A DNA stretch of 64,000 nucleotides from Flavobacterium wongokense (GCF_021608265.1 NZ_JAKIHP010000001.1:248001-312000), one strand, 5' to 3'. Shown: positions 53,760 to 63,228, counted from the first letter of the stretch. Notes: a model not told the origin generated them from the letters alone. Made by a program: numbers and translations.

Positions 53760-56543
53760 TTACCAATGAAACCTGCTCCCTTCGGATTTCTTTTCCTTTC
53801 CGGCAAATTTCTCAATCTTATACGTTAATGAAAACATGGCGTAACGTTTCAAGACTATGTTTTCTTCATCCCTGATGCTCGTTGGCGTAATCGTCCGTGT
53901 TGCATTCTGGTTCTGGTTCAACAGATCGTATATCTTAACCTTGGCGGTGAATTTCTTGTTGTAGAAACTATAGGCAAGGCTGGTATTCCACAAATAGAAA
54001 TCCTTCTTAAAGCCGTCAGCAATATTGGAGTTGTAGGTATACCCAAAATCATTTCCAAAAACCCAGTTCTTAGGCCAGTAATTGGTAACCTGCATATTGA
54101 ACCTATGGATAAAACTCGAAGCCGAACCCACCACATAATTGCTATATTTAGTATCATTAAGAGTGTAACGATAGGTTGGATTTATCGAAAACAATTCGCC
54201 ATAATCATAAGTGAAATTTACCCTTGGCGTAATGTCAAAAACATTGGCCTCATAGATTTTGCCATTGGTGTATCCTTTTGACAGATCATAGCCCGTATTG
54301 GCTCCAAAGCCAAATTTAAAACTGTGCACTCCTTTTTTTATGGTTTTGTTCCAATTGAAGCCCAGCCAGCTTTCATAAGTTCCCGAAATATTCTCAAAGG
54401 TTGTGGTTCGTTTCCTGTTGGCATCGTAAGTTGTAGAGGAAACAATCTGGTTGTCGTAATAACTGCCTCCGGTATAAATGCTGTAACCTGAACGCGTAGC
54501 ATAATCAAAATCCCTAAAACTGAAATAAAACCGATGGTATTTATTCGGATTCAATTCGGCATTCCCTTTATAGGTATTTAGTGGGTTTGCCAAATTCTCA
54601 ACCGGCAATACCTGATTGGCTTCCGGATAATCAACCTCATAATTATAATTTACCCAGATTCCTTTGGTCTTGGTAAAATTATAACCGCCCCAAACATCAA
54701 ATACCGGCAGGATGTATTTCTTATTCAAATCAATGGTGTTTCCAAGATACAGCGAATGGTTGTCGAATTTAGTGATTGCCTGTCCTCCGGTGATGTAAAG
54801 ATTGAGCTTGCTTTTTGAAATCTGGATTCCCGATTTGGCCCAAATGGTATTCCGGGTCGAAGTCATATAATTGGACAGCACATCATTTTCAAGGGTATAG
54901 GTTCCCAAAACCGAATCGAAATCAAATGCTTTCCTCTTATCCAGTTTCTTTTCCTGCTCCACATCCAGGCTGACAAAAACACTCAGTGAGTCAATGACGG
55001 GCTCGGTGTATTGCACACCAAACGAATACTTATCGCCTGTAGTCCGGGTATTCTTAATTTGGTTCCGGATGTCGTCGGGATCCGTTCCCTGGTAAAAAAT
55101 GGTGCTCGAATTGGTCAGGTTGTCCTGCTGGCTCCTGATGTTTTCATTTTGTACCGAACCGCTGATATTCCTGCCTTTTCTACGGAACGCCTTGTTGAAA
55201 TCAATCGTATTGCTAAAGCTGAGTTTATCATAATCATTGGTTACAAACGAACTGCTTTCATTCAGTAGCTGGTTGGCATCATCCAGCGATTCCTCAAAGG
55301 AACTAGTGGTGGATTTGTTGTTGGATTTGGCAAATTTTGGCGACATCACAAAGGAAAACGTCGAATCGATTTTATATTCGAGTTCCATGTTTAGGTTGTG
55401 GCTGTATTTGTCTTCCTTGGAATCGGAATTGGAATTGGTCGTAAAATTACCATCGGGCAGGAAGTTGATTTGATTGGTCTTTCTTTTATTATTGCTATCT
55501 GCTCCGGCAAAGAAGTAACTTGCCGTGGCATCAAAATCCTTTGCAAATTCATCCGAATAATTAATTCCTACAAGGTTGGAATGCGTGATTCCCTTATTGC
55601 CGCCAAAAGTCATCCCGTTCAACCCAAACGAACCATCCGAACTGGTATAAAAGGAATTGTTCCGGCTGCCGCTCATATTGTCAAAAATCTCATCCATCGA
55701 AAAACCCGTCGAGTTGATATTATTGGAGGAAGCCAAAGCACTGATTTTCCGCTTCCCCTTAAAATAATTGACCAGCGCACTGCTTTCGTAGCGCTTATCG
55801 GTTCCTCCGCCAGCCATGAATTTCCCAAACAATCCTTTGTTCTTATCCTCGTCAATGGTCAAATTAATGCTGGCATTATTGGAACTTGCCGCCTGTCCGG
55901 TGATTTCTTCCTTTTTGGTTTTGGTATCCGTAACCTGGACCTTATTGATGATATCGGAAGGCAGGTTCTGCAACGCAATTTTTCCGTCTTTGTCAAAGAA
56001 CGGTTTGCCATTCACCAAAATCTGGTTGACTTCCTTTCCGTTGACGGTTATCTTTCCATCGGCATCGATTTCAACACCGGGTAATTGTTTGAGCAGTGTT
56101 TCTACATTCGCATCGGGACGCAGTTTGAATGAGGAGGCATTGAACTCGAGTGTATCCTTTTTGATCCTTATCGGTGGTGTTTCATTTTTGATGACAACCT
56201 CATCGAGTTTGTTTACCACTTCCTTCAGGGCAATGGTTCCAAAATCCCGGTCTTCGGTTATGGATTCCAACGCTATTTTGCTTTCGCGATAGCTTACAAA
56301 CGAAACCTTCAGGAACACAGCCTGGTTGATTTTTTTGATTTTGAATTCAAAATTCCCAAGCTTGTTGGTAATGGTATAATCTACTACAGCCGAATCTTTA
56401 ACGGCTGAAAGATAAACAGTGGCGGATTCAATAGGTAATTTGGTAGTCTCATCAACAACCTTTCCTTTCAGGGAAATGCTTTTCTGGGAAAAGGCAAAAG
56501 TGGAAACAAGCAGCAGGCAGGTAATCAGTAACGATTTTGGCAT
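53760..56543 (-). CDS. TonB-receptor-like outer-membrane beta-barrel protein
   Basis: The 927-residue protein has a signal peptide (MPKSLLITCLLLVSTFAFSQ) and a carboxypeptidase-regulatory-like domain (about 22-105, LKGKVVDETTKLPIESATVYL). A plug-like segment follows with IRIKKDTLEFNASSFKLRPDANVE and LKQLPGVEIDADGKITVNGK, then a long barrel of the OMP_b-brl_3 type. These proteins resemble TonB-dependent receptors but have no obvious SusD partner, and none is present here. The C-terminus is unusual in ending in a charged segment (GKEKKSEGSRFHW) rather than a plain aromatic strand. Substrate unknown. Confidence 0.9.
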   Translation of the reverse strand: MPKSLLITCLLLVSTFAFSQKSISLKGKVVDETTKLPIESATVYLSAVKDSAVVDYTITNKLGNFEFKIKKINQAVFLKVSFVSYRESKIALESITEDRDFGTIALKEVVNKLDEVVIKNETPPIRIKKDTLEFNASSFKLRPDANVETLLKQLPGVEIDADGKITVNGKEVNQILVNGKPFFDKDGKIALQNLPSDIINKVQVTDTKTKKEEITGQAASSNNASINLTIDEDKNKGLFGKFMAGGGTDKRYESSALVNYFKGKRKISALASSNNINSTGFSMDEIFDNMSGSRNNSFYTSSDGSFGLNGMTFGGNKGITHSNLVGINYSDEFAKDFDATASYFFAGADSNNKRKTNQINFLPDGNFTTNSNSDSKEDKYSHNLNMELEYKIDSTFSFVMSPKFAKSNNKSTTSSFEESLDDANQLLNESSSFVTNDYDKLSFSNTIDFNKAFRRKGRNISGSVQNENIRSQQDNLTNSSTIFYQGTDPDDIRNQIKNTRTTGDKYSFGVQYTEPVIDSLSVFVSLDVEQEKKLDKRKAFDFDSVLGTYTLENDVLSNYMTSTRNTIWAKSGIQISKSKLNLYITGGQAITKFDNHSLYLGNTIDLNKKYILPVFDVWGGYNFTKTKGIWVNYNYEVDYPEANQVLPVENLANPLNTYKGNAELNPNKYHRFYFSFRDFDYATRSGYSIYTGGSYYDNQIVSSTTYDANRKRTTTFENISGTYESWLGFNWNKTIKKGVHSFKFGFGANTGYDLSKGYTNGKIYEANVFDITPRVNFTYDYGELFSINPTYRYTLNDTKYSNYVVGSASSFIHRFNMQVTNYWPKNWVFGNDFGYTYNSNIADGFKKDFYLWNTSLAYSFYNKKFTAKVKIYDLLNQNQNATRTITPTSIRDEENIVLKRYAMFSLTYKIEKFAGKEKKSEGSRFHW

Positions 56544-57200
56544 AAAAAAAATTAGCGGTTGGTTAGATTTACTAATAACGGCTAATTTCTTATTTTATTG
56601 TTAAATGTTAAAAATTCTTACGAAATAATTAACAATTCTAGATATCACCTTTGATTCGTTATATAAAACCTTTTTCAAATGATTATGCGTACTTTAATAA
56701 TTTTATGTTCATTTTAGCTTCGCTCAGTTCGGCATTTTGCCTCGGGTCTTTGCTTGTCCAAAGAAAACATTTGATATTAAGAGGAGACTCGAGACCAAAG
56801 GTCGACTGTATGGAGCGATAGCGTAATAAATGTCCTGTGGACATTCGGTTTCTAATTATCCTGATTTATTACTTTTTTCCTTGATGAAAAAAGTAATCAA
56901 AAAAATGCTGCGCCAGTTCGCTTCGCTCGTGTCAAGCCTGCATATAAAAATCTCAAAAACTACTTCGAAGTTCCGTTCCGCGTCCCAAGCCGTTCGCCTT
57001 TGGCTCAACTCGTGCAACGCTGCCACTTCACTTCTCATTGTTTTATTACGATTTTTATATGAGGGCGGATTTGACTCCGCTGTTCTAAGATTCTGAGCCT
57101 TGAATTTTTGCTTCTTTTGCTTCAAGGCAAAAGAAGAAAGACATTGTATTAATTCGGATTATTTACAATGGTGTAAAAAATTCCCAATTGTCAAATCCAA
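56544..57200. other. Intergenic region carrying mosaic repeat R1
   Basis: This 657-bp stretch lies between the outer-membrane protein gene and der. Its first 160 bp are AT-rich with no feature I can name. From 56708 to 57142 it is filled by repeat R1. The last 58 bp contain nothing recognisable. The small ORFs on both strands are translations of the repeat. Confidence 0.6.
56708..57142 (-). repeat. Mosaic palindromic repeat R1
   Basis: This 435-bp element is the reverse complement of R3 (61097-61627) over most of its length and shares modules with R2 (59565-60070). It consists of consecutive hairpins, including AATGTCC/GGACATT and TTACTTTTTTC/GAAAAAAGTAA, and a core bounded by ATATAAAAAT-type inverted ends. 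A roughly 100-bp module present in R2 and R3 is missing here. Confidence 0.8.
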
Positions 57201-58511
57201 TTACTTCTCCCTAATATAAATATCAATCGGAACACCTGAAAAATCCCAGTTTTCACGGATTTTATTTTCAAGGAAACGTTTGTAGGCTTCCTGAACATAC
57301 TGTGGTAGGTTGGCGAAGAACACAAACTGTGGCGTTGGTGTTGGCAGCTGCATGCAGTATTTGATTTTCACGTATTTTCCTTTTACTGCCGGTGGCGGAT
57401 ACGCCTCAATCAGTTTCAGCATGAAGTCGTTGAACTTGGAAGTCTGGATACGCTGTTTCCTGTTTTCAAAAACCTGAACCGTGGTTTCCAATGCTTTCAG
57501 CAAACGCTGTTTGGTCAGTGCCGACACAAATAAAATAGGCACATCGGTAAATGGTTTTAATTCCTCCTTGATTTTGTTTTCGTAATCTCGGGTCGACATG
57601 GTATCTTTTTCAACCAAATCCCATTTGTTTACCAAAACCACTACTCCTTTTCGGTTCTTTTCGGCAAGCCAGAAAATACTCTGGTCCTGTCCTTCAAAGC
57701 CGCGGGTAGCATCTATCAAAAGTATAATTACATCCGAATGCTCAATGGCACGTACCGAACGCATCACCGAATAAAACTCCAAATCTTCCTTTACTTTCGC
57801 TTTTCTTCTAATTCCGGCGGTATCCACTAAGTTGAATTCGAAACCGAAACGGTTGTATTTGGTATCGATGGCATCACGCGTAGTTCCGGCAATGTCGGTA
57901 ACCACGAATCGGTCTTCCCCAATCAACGCATTGATGAAAGATGACTTTCCTGCATTAGGACGTCCTACCACACAAAACCTTGGCAGGGCTTCCTCTTCTT
58001 CTGTTGTTTCAGGCAATTCAGGTAAAACCTCAACCAGCTTGTCCAACAATTCCCCGGTTCCACTTCCGCTGATGCTGGCAATGGTAAAATATTCGCCCAA
58101 ACCTAAATTATAAAACTCCACAGCGTCTTTTTCACGCATGGCGTTGTCTACTTTATTAACGGCCAATAAAATTGGTTTGGTAACTTTTCTAAGCAGTTTG
58201 GCAACCTCAGCATCCATTGGCGTAATGCCTTCCTCAACATCTACCACAAAAATAATGGCATCTGCCTCATCAATGGCAAGTTCTACCTGACGGCGGATTT
58301 CACCTTCAAAAATATCGTCTGAACCTTTGATGTAACCACCCGTATCAATTACGGAGAATTCCTTTCCATTCCACTCACTTTTCCCATAATTACGGTCACG
58401 GGTAACACCGCTCACCGAGTCAACGATGGCTTCCCTTCTTTTGATTAACCGATTGAAAAAAGTAGATTTCCCTACGTTTGGCCTTCCTACTATGGCGACA
58501 ATATTGTTCAT
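57201..58511 (-). CDS. der: Ribosome-assembly GTPase Der (EngA)
   Basis: The 436-residue protein has two consecutive GTPase domains: the first with [18 protein letters not shown] and NKVD, the second from about residue 180 with [19 protein letters not shown] and NKWD. A C-terminal KH-like domain ends [13 protein letters not shown]. It is needed for maturation of the 50S ribosomal subunit. The gene follows era on the same strand after a repeat array that contains its promoter. Confidence 0.97.
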   Translation of the reverse strand: MNNIVAIVGRPNVGKSTFFNRLIKRREAIVDSVSGVTRDRNYGKSEWNGKEFSVIDTGGYIKGSDDIFEGEIRRQVELAIDEADAIIFVVDVEEGITPMDAEVAKLLRKVTKPILLAVNKVDNAMREKDAVEFYNLGLGEYFTIASISGSGTGELLDKLVEVLPELPETTEEEEALPRFCVVGRPNAGKSSFINALIGEDRFVVTDIAGTTRDAIDTKYNRFGFEFNLVDTAGIRRKAKVKEDLEFYSVMRSVRAIEHSDVIILLIDATRGFEGQDQSIFWLAEKNRKGVVVLVNKWDLVEKDTMSTRDYENKIKEELKPFTDVPILFVSALTKQRLLKALETTVQVFENRKQRIQTSKFNDFMLKLIEAYPPPAVKGKYVKIKYCMQLPTPTPQFVFFANLPQYVQEAYKRFLENKIRENWDFSGVPIDIYIREK

Positions 58512-58530
58512 GCGTTTTTTTAATTTTGTG

Positions 58531-58561
58531 CAAAGGTAGTGTAAAGTTGCAGAGTGGCAAA
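58531..58561 (-). promoter_or_regulatory. der promoter, overlapping a repeat array
   Basis: On the minus strand TTTG (58558-58561), a 19-bp spacer and TACCTTTG (58531-58538) match the consensus, 19 bp before the der start codon. The TTTG box belongs to a GCAAAGT repeat unit. Confidence 0.6.
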
Positions 58562-58636
58562 GTCGCAGAGTGGCAAAGTGTTAAATATATAACCTTGGAA
58601 AACTTTGCGACTCTGCGACTTTGTAACTTTGCTACT
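58540..58636. repeat. Tandem-then-inverted AACTTTGC array between era and der
   Basis: Units GTAAAGTTGCAGAGTGGCAAAGTCGCAGAG-type at 58541-58580 are followed by the inverted units AACTTTGCGACTCTGCGACTTTG and TAACTTTGCTACTC at 58600-58636. The two halves are complementary and can form a long hairpin. The unit is the same as in the array at 30013-30148. Confidence 0.7.
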
Positions 58637-58642
58637 CTTTTT

Positions 58643-59527
58643 TTACTTCTGATTATAGCCGAAACGTCGTAGCTGGTAACTATTACTCCTCCAATCCTTA
58701 TTAACCTTAACATACAGTTCAATATGAATCTGCTTGCCAAAGAATTTCTCCAATTCCTCGCGCGACTGCATTCCGACTTTCTTTAGTGCGGCGCCTTTGT
58801 GCCCAATGATGATTCCTTTCTGCGTATCGCGTTCCACCATGATTACCGAACGGATGCGGATGATTTTTTCGTCTTCCAGGAATTCCTCGGTTTCGATTTC
58901 TACCGCATAAGGAATTTCCTTGTCGTAGTTTTTTAGGATCTGTTCACGGATGGTTTCGTTTACAAAGAAACGTTCGGGTTTATCGGTTAGCGCGTCTTTC
59001 GGATAATAAGGTGGTGACACCGGAAGCAGTTCCAATATCCTGGCAAAGACTTCCTTTACATTGAAATTCTCTAGAGCTGAAATTGGATAAATCTCTGCAT
59101 TCGGAACCTTTTCCTTCCAAAGGGCAATTTGCTCTTCGAGCTGCTGCTGATCGGATTTGTCAATTTTGTTCAATAATAATAATACGGGTATCGTAGAGTG
59201 GATGATTTTATTGAAAAATGCTTCGTCCTTTAATTCCTTTTCTCCTATTTCGACCATGTATATCAACACATCGGCATCTTCAAAGGCAGACTTTACAAAG
59301 TCCATCATCGATTTCTGCATTTCGTAAGCGGGTTTAATGATTCCCGGTGTATCGGATAAAACCACCTGGAAATCCTCTCCATTCACGATTCCCAATATCC
59401 TGTGGCGCGTAGTCTGTGCCTTCGAGGTGATAATGGATAGGCGTTCCCCAACGAAAGCATTCATTAAGGTTGATTTTCCAACGTTTGGATTGCCGATTAT
59501 ATTTACGAATCCTGCTTTGTGTTCCAT
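58643..59527 (-). CDS. era: Ribosome-assembly GTPase Era
   Basis: The 294-residue protein has an N-terminal GTPase domain (GNPNVGKSTLMNAF, DTPGI, NKIDKSD) and a C-terminal KH type 2 RNA-binding domain (KGIIIGHKGAALKKVGMQSREELEKFF). Era binds 16S rRNA near its 3' end and is needed for 30S maturation. A TATCTTTG box at 59547-59554 on the minus strand is a candidate -7 element. It is the upstream partner of der. Confidence 0.97.
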   Translation of the reverse strand: MEHKAGFVNIIGNPNVGKSTLMNAFVGERLSIITSKAQTTRHRILGIVNGEDFQVVLSDTPGIIKPAYEMQKSMMDFVKSAFEDADVLIYMVEIGEKELKDEAFFNKIIHSTIPVLLLLNKIDKSDQQQLEEQIALWKEKVPNAEIYPISALENFNVKEVFARILELLPVSPPYYPKDALTDKPERFFVNETIREQILKNYDKEIPYAVEIETEEFLEDEKIIRIRSVIMVERDTQKGIIIGHKGAALKKVGMQSREELEKFFGKQIHIELYVKVNKDWRSNSYQLRRFGYNQK

Positions 59528-60167
59528 GATGCTACAAATAAGGGTGCAAAGATAAGGATTTCTTGTTCATTTTAGCTCGCTCAGTTCGGCTTTCAGCCTC
59601 GATTCTTTGTTTGCCCAAAGAAAGAATTTGATATTAAGAGGACTTGTCGGCAATAGTCAGATATAAGCTCTTTCTTTTGTCTTGAAACAAAAGAAACAAA
59701 AATTCAAGGCTATGCATCTTCGGCGGTCAAATCTATTCTCAAATCCTAAATGAAAAGAACTCGCTTCGCTCAAACAACTTTTCATTTTACGGATTCTTCG
59801 AATATTTGACACTCGCCTGCCAGATGCTAATGCCAAAAAATCTACTTCTTAGAACAGTGAGGTGAAATCCGCCCTCATATAAAAATCGTAAAAAACAATG
59901 CAGAAGCGCAGTGGCAGTGCTCCACGAGTTGAGCCAAAGGCGAACGGCTTGGGGCGCGGAACGTAGCTTCAAAGTAGTTTTTACGATTTTTATATGCAGG
60001 CTTGACACGAGCGAAGCGAACTGGCGCAGCATTTTTTTGTTACTTTTTTCATCAAGGAAAAAAGTAATAGAAAAACCTCCGTATGGTTATTATATAACCG
60101 AACCCTGTGATATTGTAATTAAACAAAACCACTACACCACTAACTTTGATATTACAAAAACACTATT
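59528..60167. other. Intergenic region carrying mosaic repeat R2
   Basis: This 640-bp stretch between era and the small gene at 60168 is mostly repeat R2 (59565-60070). At its right end TAACTTTG (60141-60148) is a possible -7 box for the gene at 60168, with a TTG 25 bp upstream, slightly beyond the usual spacing. Confidence 0.55.
59565..60070 (+). repeat. Mosaic palindromic repeat R2
   Basis: The 506-bp element begins with a module (GTTCATTTTAGCTCGCTCAG ... ATTTGATATTAAGAGGA) in the orientation of R1 and continues with modules in the orientation of R3, so it is a shuffled copy. Its core is bounded by a perfect 18-bp inverted repeat, ATATAAAAATCGTAAAAA at 59877-59894 and its complement at 59978-59995, which encloses 83 bp. 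It ends with the hairpin TTACTTTTTTC/GAAAAAAGTAA. Confidence 0.8.
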
Positions 60168-60398
60168 ATGAAAACCGCCAGTAAACAACTCAAATCCAAA
60201 AACGATATCCCTGTCAATGCGGAAGCAGGCAATACCTCGGTATCCCAACCCGGGCCTGAAGACGGACGCGACCAAAACATAACGCCCAACTCAGCGAGCT
60301 ATGACCCTGACAACGGAAAATCAAAACAGGCGAAAGACCATAATGTGGAAGTTCATCGTACCGATGAAGACGACTCTATGAAATCAGCAAGGCTATAA
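60168..60398 (+). CDS. Small hydrophilic protein, unrecognised
   Basis: The 76-residue product is strongly hydrophilic and probably disordered (QLKSKNDIPVNAEAG ... GKSKQAKDHNVEVHRTDEDDSMKSARL). It has no signal peptide and no recognisable domain. It has its own candidate promoter box and a strong terminator, which supports it as a real gene. It lies between repeats R2 and R3. Codons are somewhat richer in G+C than those of the housekeeping genes. Confidence 0.7.
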   Translation: MKTASKQLKSKNDIPVNAEAGNTSVSQPGPEDGRDQNITPNSASYDPDNGKSKQAKDHNVEVHRTDEDDSMKSARL

Positions 60399-60424
60399 TT
60401 AATTCACTTACTTTTATATTGAAG

Positions 60425-60456
60425 ATAAACCCATAATAACTCTATGGGTTTATTTT
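60425..60456 (+). terminator. Terminator after the small hydrophilic protein gene
   Basis: The 11-bp inverted repeat ATAAACCCATA / TATGGGTTTAT with a 7-nt loop is followed by a T8 run. Confidence 0.9.
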
Positions 60457-60581
60457 TTTTATAACCCCGTCACAAACTTGCATTTCAACGATAATTATGT
60501 AACGCTACTGCAGATTTTTATAACACCATTGAGGGTAAAAACCCAGAAATTTGCTTAGATAAAAAACTAAATAAATTGATT

Positions 60582-61001
60582 ATGGAACCGTTACACCCCC
60601 TTAGAATAATGGTTGCCGACGACGACGATGACGATCGCGAATTATTTCGGGAGATTTTTGAGCGCGACGAACGGTTTACGCTTATGGGCTGCCTGGAATC
60701 GGGCATGGAAGTGCTGAATGAAATCAGCCGTAAAAAGAACATACCCGATGTATTGCTGGTAGACATGTACATGCCTTTCTTTACCGGTGTCGACCTGGTA
60801 AAGGCACTCGCGGAACTGGACGCCGCTCCTACGCTTTACAAATTTGTGATCTCGACTACCACCAACATCGCCGAAAACGAATCCCAACTGGACTCCCCAT
60901 ATATAGTATTCCTTAAAAAACCGGTTACGATGCAGGAAATCAATGCGCTCCCGGGTGTTATCCTGGGGTATATGCAGCATAGGTTGGAAAAAGTTGGTTA
61001 G
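60582..61001 (+). CDS. Stand-alone receiver-domain response regulator
   Basis: The 139-residue protein consists of a single receiver domain. The acidic pocket is in VADDDDDDRELF, the phosphoacceptor in LLVDMYMPFF, the switch threonine in VISTTTN and the conserved lysine in FLKKPVT. There is no output domain. Such single-domain regulators usually act in phosphorelays or bind a partner protein. No kinase gene is adjacent. The ATG at 60582 is used; an in-frame TTG at 60576 is less likely. G+C is noticeably higher than in the genes before 59 kb. Confidence 0.9.
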   Translation: MEPLHPLRIMVADDDDDDRELFREIFERDERFTLMGCLESGMEVLNEISRKKNIPDVLLVDMYMPFFTGVDLVKALAELDAAPTLYKFVISTTTNIAENESQLDSPYIVFLKKPVTMQEINALPGVILGYMQHRLEKVG

Positions 61002-61636
61002 ATTGTTGTAATAAAGGGTAAAGCTGCAGACGTTAATTGTTCTTTACTATCGCAACTGTTTCCACGAGACGAGAACCTATAATTATTTTAGTCTATTTTC
61101 TTTTGCCTTGATGCAAAAGAAACAAAAAATCAAGGCTATGAATCTTCGACGGTCAATTACAATTTCGAATCCTAAAAGAAAAGAACTCGCTTCGCTCAAA
61201 CAGCTTTTCTTTTTACGGATTCTTCAATTGATTGACACTCGCCTGCCAGATTCTAATGCCAGAGAACTGCCTCTCAGAACAGCGGGAGAAAACCGCCCTC
61301 ATATAAAAATCGTAATAAAACAATGCAGAAGCGCAGTGGCAGCGTTCCACGAGTTGAGCGAAGCGAACGGCTTGGGGCGCGGAGCGAAGCTTCAAAGTAG
61401 TTTTTAAGATTTTTATATGCAGGCTTGATTTTTTTGATTACTTTTTTCATCAAGGAAAAAAGTAATAGAGAAAAAACAATTAAAAATCGAATGTCCACAG
61501 GACATTTATTACGCTATCGCTCCATACAGTCGACCTTTGGTCTCGAGTCTCCTATTAATATCAAATGTTTTCTTTGGGCAAGCAAAGACCCGAGGCAAAA
61601 GCCGAACGGAGCGAAGCTAAAATGAACAACATACGG
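61002..61636. other. Intergenic region carrying mosaic repeat R3
   Basis: This stretch lies between the receiver gene and the acidic protein gene. The first 95 bp show nothing recognisable; the rest is repeat R3. ORFs found here are translations of the repeat. Confidence 0.6.
61097..61627 (+). repeat. Mosaic palindromic repeat R3
   Basis: The 531-bp element is an inverted copy of R1 with an extra module (61155-61270, containing GAACTCGCTTCGCTCAAAC) that it shares with R2. Its core inverted repeat (ATATAAAAAT near 61301 and ATTTTTATAT near 61409) is shorter than in R2. Together with R1 it brackets about 4 kb containing der, era and two small genes in inverted-repeat arrangement. Confidence 0.8.
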
Positions 61637-61867
61637 TTATACCGCGCTTCCCGGTCCGCTTGGGTCATTACTGTCTGGGAAAGGGCTGTTGCCTTCGGCA
61701 GGGTCTACGTGTCCCCAGTCGCCTTCCTCTTCCTCTTCTTCCTTATCCTTGTCATCATTATCCGGATCCGGGTTTTGGGAAGCATAGTAGCGTTCGATTA
61801 CTTCAGTATCGGCGCCATAGTAAATGGGCTCCTCATTTTGTGCTGTGTTTCTGTGTGTGTTTTCCAT
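61637..61867 (-). CDS. Small acidic protein, unrecognised
   Basis: The 76-residue product is very acidic (NPDPDNDDKDKEEEEEEGDWG) and has no signal peptide or known domain. It ends PFPDSNDPSGPGSAV, 10 bp from the edge of repeat R3. The base composition is clearly coding-like and differs from the repeat next to it. Similar short acidic proteins of unknown role are frequent in this phylum as I recall. Confidence 0.65.
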   Translation of the reverse strand: MENTHRNTAQNEEPIYYGADTEVIERYYASQNPDPDNDDKDKEEEEEEGDWGHVDPAEGNSPFPDSNDPSGPGSAV

Positions 61868-61956
61868 GACTTTAGTTTTAGAAAGCTAAAGTTACTCACA
61901 TCCCAATCGGTATGTGTTATGGAATTTTGGAGAAATGTTATGGGATTCCTGCCATT

Positions 61957-62010
61957 GGTTCTCGATACATTTTTATTCCACTTCGTTCCATAAAAACACT
62001 CGAACTGACG
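61957..62010. repeat. Hairpin repeat, family B, partial copy
   Basis: GGTTCTCGATACATTTTTATT ... AAAAACACTCGAACTGACG matches the right half of the repeat at 53599-53710. The left half is absent. Confidence 0.65.
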
Positions 62011-62031
62011 ACGCGTATTGTCGGTAGAAAA

Positions 62032-63228
62032 TTAAGGCACCACAATCTTCCTGCTATAACGCTTACCCTCGTTCGCAATATGCAACAGATAGATGCCGTG
62101 CGGAAGGGCATGCGATATTGTATGTTCAGTAGCGTCATTTGGGAACTCATCCGAAAGGACCGCTTTCCCATCTAGGGCATAAACGGCGGCACTATAACCT
62201 GCAGGCTGGGCTGAACTGATTACAATACTACCCTGCGCGGAAACCACAGTGAAGGGGTCTGCGTTATATTCGGGTAAAGCCAGTGTGGGTTCCCATGAAT
62301 AAAAGGTCGTGAGCGTGAGGCTGTTGGAATTCCTTCCATTACCCACATATACTTTACTGCCTAAGGTGAACGTGGAAGTCCAAAAGCGGTTGCCACCGGT
62401 AAAATCACCCACCTGCGTCCAGGAATCGGCTGCCTCATTATACTGCCAGAGATCTATAGGGAACTGGCCTGTATAGCCAAGCCCCATATAGGCCTTTCCA
62501 TTTACGGTAAATGCGGTGGTGTATCGCCTTGCACCTCCTGTAAAGTTGTTTTTTTGTGTCCAGGTTTCCGTAGCGGGGTCAAACATAAAAACGTGGTCGG
62601 AAGTATAATCGTTAAATGTGGTCCCGTTGTATGCCGAGCCCGTGGCAAAATAGCCTTTACCATTCAGTACAAAAACAGCACTCTCGTAATGATGCCAATA
62701 GTAATTGATATCGGCCAGCCGTGTCCAGGTGTCGGTAGACGGATCGTATTTGTAAAAGTCGAGTTTGCGGCTGCCTGCGAGTCCAAATCCCGCGTACCCA
62801 TAATTGCCAATCCCGAAAGCAATAAGGTCTTCACGATTCCCTCCGGGGTAATTGGCTTTTTGTGTCCAGGTATCGGTGGCGGGGTCAAACTCCCACATAT
62901 CGTTGTGTATATTACCATTAGGAAGGGTATCATCCCGCCCTGTAAGCACATAGGCTTTATTCCCTACCGTAAAACCCCGCGAACCTCTGCGTTTACCTGC
63001 AGGAAAATTGCTCTTTTGCGTCCACGTATTAGCATCTGGATTGTATTCAAAGGTAGTTTCGCGGGTTGCGGTTGTGGTCTGTCCTGTGCAGACGTAGCCT
63101 TTATTGCCTATCGCGAATGAAACGGCATTATAGCGTTCGCTGCCCAAAGCCATTGGAGCTACAGCAACCCAGGGCTGTGCCGTGGCGGTAAGCCCTGCCA
63201 AAAGCAAAAATAATAGGATCTTTTTCAT
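62032..63228 (-). CDS. Kelch-repeat protein with T9SS sorting domain
   Basis: The 398-residue protein has a signal peptide (MKKILLFLLLAGLTATAQP). The start at 63228 is chosen over an upstream ATG at 63327 on this basis. Six Kelch-type blades follow, each with (Y/F)xPxxxTWTQK(A/S)xxPxG and GNKxYVxTG elements, forming a beta-propeller. The C-terminal domain (AAVYALDGKAVLSDEF ... PHGIYLLHIANEGKRYSRKIVVP) is a T9SS type A sorting signal. Expected on the cell surface or secreted; ligand unknown. G+C content is higher than in most of the window. Confidence 0.9.
   Translation of the reverse strand: MKKILLFLLLAGLTATAQPWVAVAPMALGSERYNAVSFAIGNKGYVCTGQTTTATRETTFEYNPDANTWTQKSNFPAGKRRGSRGFTVGNKAYVLTGRDDTLPNGNIHNDMWEFDPATDTWTQKANYPGGNREDLIAFGIGNYGYAGFGLAGSRKLDFYKYDPSTDTWTRLADINYYWHHYESAVFVLNGKGYFATGSAYNGTTFNDYTSDHVFMFDPATETWTQKNNFTGGARRYTTAFTVNGKAYMGLGYTGQFPIDLWQYNEAADSWTQVGDFTGGNRFWTSTFTLGSKVYVGNGRNSNSLTLTTFYSWEPTLALPEYNADPFTVVSAQGSIVISSAQPAGYSAAVYALDGKAVLSDEFPNDATEHTISHALPHGIYLLHIANEGKRYSRKIVVP

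Noticed and set aside
55398..56084. 228-codon plus-strand ORF
   Set aside because: Antisense to the outer-membrane beta-barrel gene; composition is that of a shadow frame.
56830..57125. Overlapping 88- and 89-codon ORFs on both strands
   Set aside because: They are translations of the R1 repeat. Similar frames recur in R2 and R3 on either strand with indels, which fits a non-coding repeat rather than a gene family.
61108..61625. Several 60-99-codon ORFs in R3
   Set aside because: Same reason: translated repeat without a conserved frame between copies.
61565..61993. 142-codon plus-strand ORF with hydrophobic stretches
   Set aside because: It starts inside R3 and runs antisense to the small acidic protein; the hydrophobic part is the complement of acidic codons.
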